64,000 nt of DNA from Ruminococcus albus AD2013 (lineage in GTDB: Bacteria > Bacillota > Clostridia > Oscillospirales > Ruminococcaceae). This document shows, one piece after another, positions 35,421 through 43,228 of this stretch. The position numbers and the translations under genes were made by a program. The notes beneath the pieces were generated by a model. That model was not told the origin of the DNA. It worked only from the letters and a program-made list of their open reading frames with translations, and searched no databases. The stretch lies in assembly GCF_000526775.1 (NCBI RefSeq), contig NZ_JAGS01000001.1, positions 62,001 to 126,000 of the forward strand. The letters are read 5' to 3'. Positions within the stretch are counted from its first letter, which is position 1. Every line of letters begins with the position of its first letter.

Positions 35421-36221
35421 TTATTTATCTTTCATATGCACATCCAACTGCTCGAAAGGAATAACAATGTCGTTCTCGTCAAAAGCTTCCTTGACCTTTT
35501 GCAAAATATCCCAACGTGTCTGCCAGTAATCCTCTGTCCTTACCCATGAACGGGTCAGTATTATGACTGCATGAGTGCCATGTTCACCGATGACTACCAG
35601 CGGTTTCGCAGGTACCGAAAGTACCCTGTTTTCAGCCTGAAGCACACCTCTGATCAGCTCCATGACCTTCTTGTGATCCTCCGAGTAGGATATGGGGAAT
35701 TTCAGTTCGATACAGCGGTTCTTTTCTGAAGTGCAGTTAGTCACCGCGCTCTTTGAAGCTATGCTGTTGGGAATGTATACCGCCTTGTTTTCGATGGTGT
35801 TCAGCTTTGTGTAGAGTATCGAGATGATATCCACCGTACCCTCGTTTTCGCCGATCTTTACATAGTCTCCACAGCGGAAAGGCTTCGCAAAAAGTATTAT
35901 GAACCCGCCTGCCACATTTGAAAGGCTGTCCTGCAAAGCAAGACCGATAGCGATGCCCGCCGTGCCGATAGCCGCCAGTATCGAGGACATAGGCACTTTC
36001 ATAGCCGAAAGCGCACTCACCACAACGATGATCGTTATTATTACCTTGACCATGGACATCAGGAACTTGTGTACCGTAGCATCAACGTGTTTCAGCTTCA
36101 AAGCTTTGCCCATCAGCCGAAGTGTTATCATCTGCGCGATATATCCTCCTGCGAGTATTATCACAGCCGCCAGCATATTAGGCAGCATATCTTCAAGACG
36201 TATAAGAAATCTGTCTAGCAT
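35421..36221 (-). CDS. Small-conductance mechanosensitive channel (MscS family)
   Basis: 266 residues, the classical MscS size. Three N-terminal membrane helices; TM3 carries the Gly/Ala pattern SSILAAIGTAGIAIGLALQDSLSNVAGG that lines the pore. Then come the beta domain (PFRCGDYVKIGENEGTV) and the alpha/beta C-terminal domain (VVIGEHGTHAVIILTRSWV). It opens on membrane tension to release solutes in osmotic downshock. It is a single gene with its own promoter. Confidence 0.95.
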   Translation of the reverse strand: MLDRFLIRLEDMLPNMLAAVIILAGGYIAQMITLRLMGKALKLKHVDATVHKFLMSMVKVIITIIVVVSALSAMKVPMSSILAAIGTAGIAIGLALQDSLSNVAGGFIILFAKPFRCGDYVKIGENEGTVDIISILYTKLNTIENKAVYIPNSIASKSAVTNCTSEKNRCIELKFPISYSEDHKKVMELIRGVLQAENRVLSVPAKPLVVIGEHGTHAVIILTRSWVRTEDYWQTRWDILQKVKEAFDENDIVIPFEQLDVHMKDK

Positions 36222-36279
36222 AGAATCACTCCGTAATTATCATTTATTTTCAGGCTGCGCTGAACTTTTTTACATAGAT

Positions 36280-36308
36280 ATTATACCACAGTTTTCAAAA
36301 AAAGTAAA
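36280..36308 (-). promoter_or_regulatory. SigA-type promoter of the mscS gene
   Basis: Minus strand TTTACT (36308-36303), 17-base spacer, TATAAT (36285-36280). Confidence 0.83.
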
Positions 36309-36397
36309 CCCGCTAAAATGCCCTCGGCCGGGCGGGCCGTTTCCGCCTATTTATAGTTTTGATAGTACGATAAAATTGATTGACGGCGGGTCACAAT

Positions 36398-36915
36398 ATG
36401 GATATGGCAACCACGAAGTTGGGTAAGTATGCGAAGGAAGAGAGCCTTGTTTAATTCATAATTCATAATTCACAATTCATAATTATTGGCTGGAAGATAA
36501 CGTAGCTATACTTAGGATAGAATGCCAAGGAAGAGAGCTTTTGGTCAATCTTTTCGCGAAAAGGTCCTAACGCCGGACGGGCGGATTTCGCGGCATAAAA
36601 TGAGAGCACTAAACAGACTAAGCCGCGAATTGAGCTTTGGCTCAAGCCTTTCGCGAAAGGCTTGCGAGGAGTTTGAGGGGCGGAGTCCCTCAATCACCAA
36701 GGCGCAAAACCAAAATGCAAAACGAACTATAAGAGCGAAACAAACTCCAGCCAACAAAAAAGGCGCGGCAATAATCATCAATAAGAGCGTGGACAAAACA
36801 AACGTCCACGCTCTTTCTATATCCGTAAAATAATTGCCGCGCCCGAAATCAACGGCGACAGCTCGTTGATTTCTCGACCCGAATGTAGAGAGGGGCGACA
36901 TACCCCGCAGTCCGT
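36398..36915. repeat. R1 repeat, copy E
   Basis: It opens with GGCAACCACGAAGTTGGGTA, also at the left of copy C, then AATTCATA units (36452-36485), then GGATAGAATGCCAAGGAAGA. It has two versions of the TTTCGCGAAA hairpin (36550, 36650), GAGGGGCGGAGTCCCTC, and the intact core GGCGCGGCAATA..GAGCGTGGACAAAAC..GTCCACGCTC..ATTGCCGCGCC (about 36762-36844), ending with TTTCTCGACCCG and GGGGCGACA. Only one arm is present. It fills most of the gap between mscS and the next gene. Confidence 0.87.
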
Positions 36916-37008
36916 CCATATATATTCAATCACCCGTCCGCAAATGATATCATAAAAATCGGATTTTTGAAACTTAGTAAAAAAATATTGTTTTTCAATA
37001 AAAAACTA

Positions 37009-37048
37009 TTGACAAACAGTTCCGAACGTGATATAATGATGTCACGTT
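37009..37048 (+). promoter_or_regulatory. Promoter with operator-like dyad around the -10
   Basis: TTGACA (37009-37014), 17-base spacer, TATAAT (37032-37037). A perfect 7-bp inverted repeat AACGTGA (37025-37031) and TCACGTT (37042-37048) flanks the -10, as expected for a repressor site. Confidence 0.8.
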
Positions 37049-37084
37049 AAAAATGCATGCAAATTTCTAAGATGGAGAGATGAT

Positions 37085-37507
37085 ATGATGAAAAATTATT
37101 CGCTGGAGATCATTGATGGTCTGATATGTTCCGTGATTTGTAATATCACTATATTTCTGGGTGCCGCTATAGGCCCGATAATTGGTATTTATATTTCCGG
37201 GGCTGTCTTTGGTATTTATTTACTTTGGAGAGTGATCCGTTACGACTCAATAAAGCCTTTTCTGGTCTTTTTGGTTTCGGTTGCATTGTTTACCGTAATA
37301 GGGTTTGTGCTCTCGCTTTTTATACCGGTATTCTATTTTCTGTTTACCATTTTTCATTCCCATTGCGGAGAGCCAAATGCTGGCGACGGATTAGGCGTGC
37401 TTATCAGTTTATATTTCCATGCTGATGTATGTATAGCAATTTCAATAATCGGAGCTATCAAGATCATGATCAAGAACAGGATAGCAAGTAAAAAACAGAT
37501 GGAGTGA
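37085..37507 (+). CDS. Membrane protein of unknown function
   Basis: Not recognised. 140 residues with about four hydrophobic segments (roughly 10-30, 33-48, 55-82, 108-128) and a Lys-rich C-terminus. An ecto-loop near residues 91-102 contains HSHCGEPNAGDG. GGAG lies 7 bases before the first ATG. It begins an AT-rich island of small membrane proteins that runs to about 40.6 kb and is controlled by the dyad-bearing promoter upstream. Confidence 0.7.
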   Translation: MMKNYSLEIIDGLICSVICNITIFLGAAIGPIIGIYISGAVFGIYLLWRVIRYDSIKPFLVFLVSVALFTVIGFVLSLFIPVFYFLFTIFHSHCGEPNAGDGLGVLISLYFHADVCIAISIIGAIKIMIKNRIASKKQME

Positions 37508-37511
37508 TAAT

Positions 37512-37833
37512 ATGGAGAGAAAATCCAATAAGACGCTCATGTACGTTTATGTCATTTATGTTCTCGCTGTTTGCTGCTTTGCGGTGTACTATTCGTGCTT
37601 TCGCATCGATCGCGAGCTATAAAGATGATAGCTTTCTTATTGCGATAACCTGTGAGCTTGTTGTCGAAGTCGATGACGCAGAGAAATTTCTGCAAAACAA
37701 CATAAAGTGTGGTATCGAAAAAGGATACCCCGGAAGCGGCGATGATTACCAATACAGCGACGGCAAACGGATATACATAAGGATAGAACCGTATGACGGA
37801 AAATACCGAGTACATTTAAAACACATGGAATAA
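37512..37833 (+). pseudogene. Small membrane-anchored protein, apparent frameshift
   Basis: The ATG at 37512 follows GGAG by 7 bases and encodes a natural anchor (LMYVYVIYVLAVCCFAVYYS), but that frame stops at 37620-37622 after 36 codons. A different frame continues from about 37605 with YKDDSFLIAITCELVVEVDD to a stop at 37833, a well-behaved soluble domain. Joining the two frames near 37600-37620 would give a normal anchored protein of about 106 residues. It is either a recent frameshift, a sequence error, or two genes; not recognised by family. Confidence 0.55.
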
Positions 37834-37843
37834 GGAGAAAATT

Positions 37844-38230
37844 ATGAAACAGTCAACCAAACGTAAACTAGTAAACACAGCGATCTTCGCCGCACTTCTC
37901 ATCATCGAGATACTCATAGGAAAGTACGCCCACGGCTTCGTCCGTGCATATATCGGAGATGTCCTCGTTATGCCCGCAATGTACTTCTTCGTGCGCATAT
38001 TTACCGAAAAATTCCCACGCACACTGCCGCTGATACTTTTCATATTCGCCTGCGCAGTCGAAGTATCGCAGTATTTCGAGCTCTACAAGATCCTCGGCTT
38101 TGCACCACGCAGTCTGCCCGCAATTCTCATGGGCACAGGCTTCGCATGGGAAGATATCTTTGCCTACGCCGCAGGAAGTCTGCTGAACGCCGTCGCAGCG
38201 GTTTGTATGAAACCTACCCATAAAGACTGA
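37844..38230 (+). CDS. DUF2809-like membrane protein
   Basis: 128 residues with four hydrophobic segments. The features KYAHGFVRAYIGDVLVM, FACAVEVSQYFELY and the C-terminal GTGFAWEDIFAYAAG match the pattern I associate with DUF2809 (VanZ-like) proteins. Function unknown. AAGGAG precedes the ATG; 10 bases separate it from the frameshifted gene. GC content and codon use are closer to the host average than those of its neighbours. Confidence 0.75.
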   Translation: MKQSTKRKLVNTAIFAALLIIEILIGKYAHGFVRAYIGDVLVMPAMYFFVRIFTEKFPRTLPLILFIFACAVEVSQYFELYKILGFAPRSLPAILMGTGFAWEDIFAYAAGSLLNAVAAVCMKPTHKD

Positions 38231-38280
38231 CGATGCGCACTATGCCACAATAGGTTTATAGATAGAATAGGAGATAACTT

Positions 38281-38775
38281 ATGTTACGATTTATAAAAGA
38301 ACATATCATTAAAATTATATTTTTAGCAATAGTGTTATATTTTCTGGGGTCTATTGTTTATAGTTGTCATAATTATTTTAGTCTTCATAAAAAAACATCT
38401 TTTACCGATCAGGAAACAAAGATCCTTTGGTCAAGACTGGGTATGGATTATGTTGATCTGGATATAAGCAAAGCATATTATAATAGAGAGCTATTTGTTG
38501 TATCAGAAGGATTTGACAGCATTGACGCGGAAATCGAATATTTAAAACAGTTCGATGGAAACGAAAATATTGAAATAGTTAACGATCCCTTTAGCCCGGT
38601 TACTTCGGATAATTACAAAGGACAGATATTATACGAAATATTTAATATAGAATGTACCGATAAAGGATATTTTCGTAATTGTTACACTTACGAAGATAAC
38701 GGAAAATATTATCTGGAATTTTATGTCCCAAAAGCCGGGGGATTATATGAGATGTTTGGATTTAATGATGAATAA
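38281..38775 (+). CDS. Anchored protein with one copy of a tandemly duplicated domain
   Basis: 164 residues. Basic start MLRFIKEHIIKIIF leads into one membrane helix (to about residue 30), followed by an outside domain of about 125 residues: KTSFTDQETKILWSRLGMDY, VDLDISKAYYN, LFVVSEGFDSIDAEIEYLKQF, YTYEDNGKYYLEF. Family not recognised. The same domain occurs twice in the next gene. The first 65 bases of the two genes, and the AGGAGATAACTT before them, are identical, so they arose by recent duplication. AT-rich. Confidence 0.75.
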   Translation: MLRFIKEHIIKIIFLAIVLYFLGSIVYSCHNYFSLHKKTSFTDQETKILWSRLGMDYVDLDISKAYYNRELFVVSEGFDSIDAEIEYLKQFDGNENIEIVNDPFSPVTSDNYKGQILYEIFNIECTDKGYFRNCYTYEDNGKYYLEFYVPKAGGLYEMFGFNDE

Positions 38776-38858
38776 TAATGCTTTATATTGCATTTGATAA
38801 CCAAGGAATTAAATACTTACACGGCGTTATATTTGTAATGGGGAAAAGGAGATAACTT

Positions 38859-39800
38859 ATGTTACGATTTATAAAAGAACATATCATTAAAATTATATTT
38901 TTAGCAATAGTGTTATTATTTTGGGGCTTTTTTGTTTATAGCTTTGAAAAATATGCAGCGCGTGGTACAAAGCTTCATGAAAAAACATCTTTTACCGATC
39001 AGGAAACAAAGATCCTTTGGTCAGAACTGGGCTTGGATTACATCGACCTTGATATAAGCAAAGCATATTATAATATATATAGTCATAGACTATTTGTTGT
39101 TTCAGAAGGATTTGACAGCGTTGACGCACAGATCAAATATTTAAAACAGTTCAATGAAGATGTCCATATAGGTGATATGGTCAAGAATGAAAATAAAACA
39201 GATGATGATAAAAGAAATAATATTCAAGAAATATTGGGTATAAGATATAATACCGATATAGATAATGAGAATAAATCTATAGTTTGTATCACATACGAAG
39301 AAAACGGAAAATACTACCTGAGATTTTATAAAAGTGGTGCTGCAATGATTGAAGCTGATGAGGATTTTACATATATTAAGAGCCGTATCAAGACTTATGA
39401 AAAAACAACCTTTACCGATCAGGAGAAAAAGAACCTTTGGTCTGAACTGGGCTTGGAATACATTGACCTTGATATAAGCAAAGCATATTATAGAAGCTCT
39501 CAAAATAGAGTTGAAAAATTGTTTGTTATTTCAGAAGGATTTGACAGCATTGATGCGGAACTCGAATATTTGAAACAGTTCAAAGGAAATGAAAATGTTT
39601 GTCAAGGACAGGAAGATTATAAAATATACAATATATCATATAATACTTTCATAGATCATAGCAATCTGTTGATAGAATGTACCACTTACAAAGAGAACGG
39701 AAAATACTACCTGAAATTTATTAAAAATGAAGCTGAACACAGTGGAAATAATACTATTTTATATGAGATGTTTGGCATTGATGATTCAGGCAAACAGTAA
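38859..39800 (+). CDS. Anchored protein with two copies of the duplicated domain
   Basis: 313 residues. Membrane anchor (about residues 8-30), then domain 1 (about 41-165) and domain 2 (about 178-305), each with the KT(S/T)FTDQE.K.LWSELGL start, (Y/V)IDLDISKAYY, SEGFDS(V/I)DA, KYLKQF/EYLKQF and ENGKYYL near the end. Function unknown; presumably acts outside the membrane. It follows its one-domain paralogue by 83 bases. The AGGAGATAACTTATGTTACG start region is shared by this gene, the previous gene and the small ORF at 39944. Confidence 0.75.
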   Translation: MLRFIKEHIIKIIFLAIVLLFWGFFVYSFEKYAARGTKLHEKTSFTDQETKILWSELGLDYIDLDISKAYYNIYSHRLFVVSEGFDSVDAQIKYLKQFNEDVHIGDMVKNENKTDDDKRNNIQEILGIRYNTDIDNENKSIVCITYEENGKYYLRFYKSGAAMIEADEDFTYIKSRIKTYEKTTFTDQEKKNLWSELGLEYIDLDISKAYYRSSQNRVEKLFVISEGFDSIDAELEYLKQFKGNENVCQGQEDYKIYNISYNTFIDHSNLLIECTTYKENGKYYLKFIKNEAEHSGNNTILYEMFGIDDSGKQ

Positions 39801-39815
39801 ACCAAATACAAGCTG

Positions 39816-39875
39816 TACCAAAATATACGAACCGATACGAAAATATACCAAAGTATACGACCGTATATTTTGGTA
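39816..39875. promoter_or_regulatory. Perfect 14-bp inverted repeat with nested AAATATAC boxes
   Basis: TACCAAAATATACG (39816-39829) and CGTATATTTTGGTA (39862-39875) enclose 32 bases containing further ACGAAAATATACC and AAAGTATACGA boxes; GTGGTATACAC follows. It lies between the two-domain gene and the small ORF at 39944. It may be an operator cluster or a transcript-end hairpin. Confidence 0.55.
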
Positions 39876-39943
39876 TCATGTGGTATACACATTATGAAAA
39901 AGTATACGTTTAAAATCAATATCGTTAAAATAGGAGATAACTT

Positions 39944-40066
39944 ATGTTACGTGCATTAGAGCATATTTTTAAGCTAATAGAACGTTTTTTCGAGCTAACT
40001 ACATATTCAGCAATAATATTAGCAATAATATTATCATTGATATCCTATGTTCGTTTTTTAGTGTAA
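39944..40066 (+). CDS. 40-residue membrane peptide, truncated relative of the duplicated family
   Basis: Short frame MLRALEHIFKLIERFFELTT then a helix SAIILAIILSLISYV and RFLV, preceded by the same AGGAGATAACTT leader as the genes at 38281 and 38859. Basic/amphipathic start plus one membrane helix. It may be a surviving N-terminal anchor of a third copy, or an active small membrane peptide. Confidence 0.6.
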   Translation: MLRALEHIFKLIERFFELTTYSAIILAIILSLISYVRFLV

Positions 40067-40112
40067 GGTATATACGTTCAAAATCATATCATTATAGAGA
40101 AGGTGAGCTTTT

Positions 40113-40247
40113 ATGTTACGTTCAATAGATTATATTTTTATGATAATAGATCATATTCTTAGGATAATTATTTATTCAGTAATAATATTAATTGTGTTAG
40201 CATTTGCTTATTTAATTTTTCTACCGACGTTAGAGCGTTGGATATAG
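40113..40247 (+). CDS. 44-residue membrane peptide, paralogue of the previous one
   Basis: MLRSIDYIFMIIDHILRIII, a single hydrophobic helix, then FLPTLERWI and stop. AAGGTGAG precedes the ATG by 8 bases. Same MLR start and layout as the 40-residue peptide, but more diverged. Upstream bases TATACGTTCAAAATCA echo those before 39944, so the unit was duplicated together with its leader. Confidence 0.6.
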   Translation: MLRSIDYIFMIIDHILRIIIYSVIILIVLAFAYLIFLPTLERWI

Positions 40248-40292
40248 ATAATGATTTAAGGCTTAGTAGAAAAACATCCTGTGGTATAAATA

Positions 40293-40321
40293 TTGACAGC
40301 ACATGAATATCGTGGTATAAT
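40293..40321 (+). promoter_or_regulatory. Consensus SigA promoter
   Basis: TTGACA (40293-40298), 17-base spacer, TATAAT (40316-40321). Confidence 0.9.
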
Positions 40322-40366
40322 CAGGTATAGATAAATCCCATTATCACTGCGAAAGGAATGAAGACA

Positions 40367-40642
40367 ATGCGTGGTTATTATGCAAAACTGTGTGATCATT
40401 ATGAGAGCTTAAAAACAGAAACAAACTGGCTCAAACTGTTTGTCCCGATATTTATAATAATGACAGTCATACTGCTGATACTTATGTCTGCCATCGGGTA
40501 TATCCACGATGTCATTATCATGAATAAAGCCTTTTCGGGAATAAATGTCGGCTTTGCTGTCTGTGTACCACTGATTTTCAGTGCGATCAGTGCAGGCGTT
40601 GTATGTTCTTCAAATCTCAAAAAGAAAAAATCAGAACAATAA
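40367..40642 (+). CDS. Small two-helix membrane protein of unknown function
   Basis: 91 residues from the ATG 9 bases after GAAAGGA; an ATG three codons earlier is too close to the ribosome site. Two hydrophobic helices (about 24-46 and 58-80) with a Lys-rich cytoplasmic end (NLKKKKSEQ). Not recognised. Strong promoter and terminator make it a single-gene unit at the right edge of the AT-rich island. Confidence 0.7.
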   Translation: MRGYYAKLCDHYESLKTETNWLKLFVPIFIIMTVILLILMSAIGYIHDVIIMNKAFSGINVGFAVCVPLIFSAISAGVVCSSNLKKKKSEQ

Positions 40643-40668
40643 ATTAACAAATTAGATCCGCTCTATGT

Positions 40669-40708
40669 CCCTGAGCATTTTTTGAAAATGCTTAGGGGCT
40701 GTTTTTTT
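40669..40708 (+). terminator. Terminator of the small membrane protein gene
   Basis: CCCTGAGCATTTT pairs with AAATGCTTAGGG, loop TTGA, then eight T. The following 180 bases up to the next promoter are AT-rich with nothing else seen. Confidence 0.85.
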
Positions 40709-40885
40709 TACTTGCGATATGTTTATGTGAAAGAAAAATATCTCACAAATGACAATAATTGATAACCCCAAAGCGTAAATACGCTCTCAAAACGCTTTCA
40801 CTTAACAAATTATACCCCTGTAAACCGACGTTTTACCGCGGTAAGAAAAAATTATTAAAAAAAATAAAAATTTGCCAAAAAGGTC

Positions 40886-40914
40886 TTGTATTTTTCTGTC
40901 AGGTGGTGTATAAT
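40886..40914 (+). promoter_or_regulatory. SigA-type promoter of oadG-oadB
   Basis: TTGTAT (40886-40891), 17-base spacer, TATAAT (40909-40914). Confidence 0.8.
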
Positions 40915-40953
40915 TGATACGTATGTTGAATAAATTCTTGGAGGAGTTCTTAT

Positions 40954-41421
40954 ATGAGTGATTTACAATTCAAGTTTGCTCAGTTGCTTTCCAGCAATAT
41001 CCCGCCCGACAAGACCGATCTCGGCGGCGAGACTATCGCATCGGTAGTTATCACGGGTATTTCCGTGGTGTTCATGGGTCTGATAATCCTGATCCTGCTC
41101 GTAACGCTTTACGGCAAGATATTCGAGGGTATCAACAAGAGCGCGGAAGCTAAAGCAAAGGCAAAGGCAGAAGCCGAGGCAGCTGCAAAAGCAAAGGCAG
41201 CAGAAGCCGAAGTAAAGGCAGAACCTGCTCCCGCCCCCGCACCTGCACCCGCAGTTGAGGACGGTATCGAGGAAGAGGTCGTTGCAGCCATCATGGGTGC
41301 CCTTTCCGTAATGTATGAGGGCAGCGGCAAAAAGCCCGTGCTCAAGGGCGTTAAGGCTGCTAAGCCGAGAAGATCTGCATGGTCTGCTGCGGGCATAATG
41401 GATAATACCCGCCCGTTTTAG
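40954..41421 (+). CDS. oadG: Na+-pumping decarboxylase gamma/delta-type subunit (OadG family)
   Basis: 155 residues. One membrane helix (VVITGISVVFMGLIILILLVT, about 27-48), a Lys/Ala/Glu-rich helix, an Ala-Pro linker (about 90-102) and a C-terminal EEVVAAIMGALSVMYEG segment with a basic end. OadG-type subunits hold the carboxyltransferase, biotin carrier and membrane pump together. The Ala/Pro linker is not followed by a biotin AMKM motif. GGAGGAG precedes the ATG. Next gene is the pump subunit, 27 bases on. Confidence 0.85.
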   Translation: MSDLQFKFAQLLSSNIPPDKTDLGGETIASVVITGISVVFMGLIILILLVTLYGKIFEGINKSAEAKAKAKAEAEAAAKAKAAEAEVKAEPAPAPAPAPAVEDGIEEEVVAAIMGALSVMYEGSGKKPVLKGVKAAKPRRSAWSAAGIMDNTRPF

Positions 41422-41448
41422 CTTTGGAAAGGAACGTGATCTGATAAA

Positions 41449-42690
41449 ATGGCTATAATTCAATCGTTTTGGAACACTCTGACTCAGCTGGCACAGGAAT
41501 CGGGCTTTGCAGGATTCTTTGCTGACGGCGGCTGGAAGAACATCATAATGATACTTATATCATTCCTGTTCATGTATCTCGCTGTGGGACGCGGTTTCGA
41601 GCCCCTGCTGCTTCTGCCGATATCCTTCGGTATGCTGCTGACAAACCTTCCCGGCGCTGAGATGTATCACCCCGAGTTCTGGGAATACTATAAAGACTAC
41701 AAAGAAGATGCAGGCACGGTAAATGACCACTACATCGACTATCAACGAATACTTGAACACGGCGGACTATTGGATATACTCTACATGGGCGTTAAGCTCC
41801 AGCTTTATCCTCCGCTGATATTCCTCGGCATCGGCGCAATGACCGACTTCGGTCCGCTGATCGCTTCCCCCAGAAGCTTCCTCCTCGGTGCTGCTGCACA
41901 GGGCGGTATCTTCTTCACCTTCGTAGGTGCTGCCATACTCAACATGAGTGCTGCTGACTGCGCATCCATCGCTATCATCGGCGGTGCTGACGGTCCTACA
42001 TCTATCTACGTTTCGTCACGTCTGCTGACCGGCAACAGTTCCAACTCCGTTGGTACTATCGCTCTTGCAGCTTACACCTATATGGCTCTCGTACCTATCA
42101 TCCAGCCTCCTATAATGAGAGCGCTGACCACCAAGAAAGAGCGTTCCGTTGTTATGGGTCAGCTGAGACCTGTTTCCAGACTTGAGAAGCTTATCTTCCC
42201 CGTACTGGTTACACTTATCATCGCACTGATGATACCTTCCGCTGCACCTCTGGTAGGTATGCTGATGTTCGGTAACCTGCTGAAAGAGAGCGGCTGCTGC
42301 GACCGTCTTGTAAAGACCGCACAGAACGAACTGATGAACATAATCACCATCTTCCTGGGCGTTACCGTTGGTGCAACAACTCAGGCTGATAAGGTAATAT
42401 CCCTTGACTTCGGCAAGGTAATGCTGCTGGGCGTTATCGCATTCTCACTGGGTACTGCTTGCGGTATCCTGCTTGGTAAGCTGATGTACATCCTCACAAA
42501 GGGCAAGATCAATCCTCTGATCGGTTCTGCAGGCGTTTCCGCCGTTCCTATGGCAGCACGTATCTCCCAGAAGGTAGGTCAGGAAGAAGTTCCTACCAAC
42601 TATCTGCTGATGCACGCTATGGGTCCTAACGTTGCAGGCGTTATCGGTTCCGCCGTTGCTGCGGGCGTACTGCTTGCGATAGTAAAATAA
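41449..42690 (+). CDS. oadB: Na+-translocating decarboxylase beta subunit
   Basis: 413 residues, 9-11 membrane helices. Family blocks: GIGAMTDFGPLIASP (the Asp corresponds to the Na+-site Asp of Klebsiella OadB), AIIGGADGPTSIYVSS, and GSAGVSAVPMAARISQ near the end. It couples biotin-dependent decarboxylation of oxaloacetate, methylmalonyl-CoA or glutaconyl-CoA to Na+ export. The carboxyltransferase and biotin-carrier genes are not next to it, so substrate cannot be assigned. In propionate/succinate-forming anaerobes such pumps support energy conservation. Confidence 0.93.
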   Translation: MAIIQSFWNTLTQLAQESGFAGFFADGGWKNIIMILISFLFMYLAVGRGFEPLLLLPISFGMLLTNLPGAEMYHPEFWEYYKDYKEDAGTVNDHYIDYQRILEHGGLLDILYMGVKLQLYPPLIFLGIGAMTDFGPLIASPRSFLLGAAAQGGIFFTFVGAAILNMSAADCASIAIIGGADGPTSIYVSSRLLTGNSSNSVGTIALAAYTYMALVPIIQPPIMRALTTKKERSVVMGQLRPVSRLEKLIFPVLVTLIIALMIPSAAPLVGMLMFGNLLKESGCCDRLVKTAQNELMNIITIFLGVTVGATTQADKVISLDFGKVMLLGVIAFSLGTACGILLGKLMYILTKGKINPLIGSAGVSAVPMAARISQKVGQEEVPTNYLLMHAMGPNVAGVIGSAVAAGVLLAIVK

Positions 42691-42700
42691 GATAAAAGCA

Positions 42701-42731
42701 AAAGAGCTGTCAGTTTTGACAGCTCTTTTTT
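42701..42731 (+). terminator. Terminator of oadG-oadB
   Basis: AAAGAGCTGTCA and TGACAGCTCTTTT with loop GTTT, then T run. Confidence 0.93.
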
Positions 42732-43142
42732 GTGTGACCAGTATATCTTGCCTTGCATAAGCAAGTAAGGGAAGTCCTGTCCCTGTTATTGATATTATAA
42801 CACATTACTGACAAAATTGCAATAACCAATTGATAAAAATTTACTAAAATCTTGGAGTATTATGCCATAATCTGTTAAATATATTAAATTCTTTATACCG
42901 AAACATAAAAAGGAGCCTGTGCAGCCGCTTTGGTGACATCTGTATCGTTTATCTTTTCAACACCGTTGATATCACATATTTCCATCAATGTCAGCAACTT
43001 CACAACTCGAAAAACAATTACATTTCTCCCTGTCCCCGTTACCGAATTGAAAGATTTGTCCCCCGATACGCGCACCGCCGCAAGCAGGGGTTGCGATATG
43101 TGCAAAACGGGTGAAAGTAAAATGAAAGGTTGATTATTAGCC
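42732..43142. other. Gene-free stretch before the kinase gene
   Basis: About 410 bases. A 70-codon frame on the minus strand (42893-43105) lacks a ribosome site and recognisable features. No tRNA, riboswitch or R1/R2 copy seen. Confidence 0.5.
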
Positions 43143-43171
43143 TTGAAAATAATGTGAGTTTATGATATAAT
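43143..43171 (+). promoter_or_regulatory. SigA-type promoter of the kinase gene
   Basis: TTGAAA (43143-43148), 17-base spacer, TATAAT (43166-43171). Confidence 0.83.
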
Positions 43172-43228
43172 GTGGGTGAAAAAGATGATGTATGACAAAC
43201 ATCAAATGTGAAGCAAGGGGGTGAGCAT

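Noticed and set aside
42893..43105. 70-codon minus-strand frame before the kinase
   Set aside because: No ribosome site or recognisable domain.
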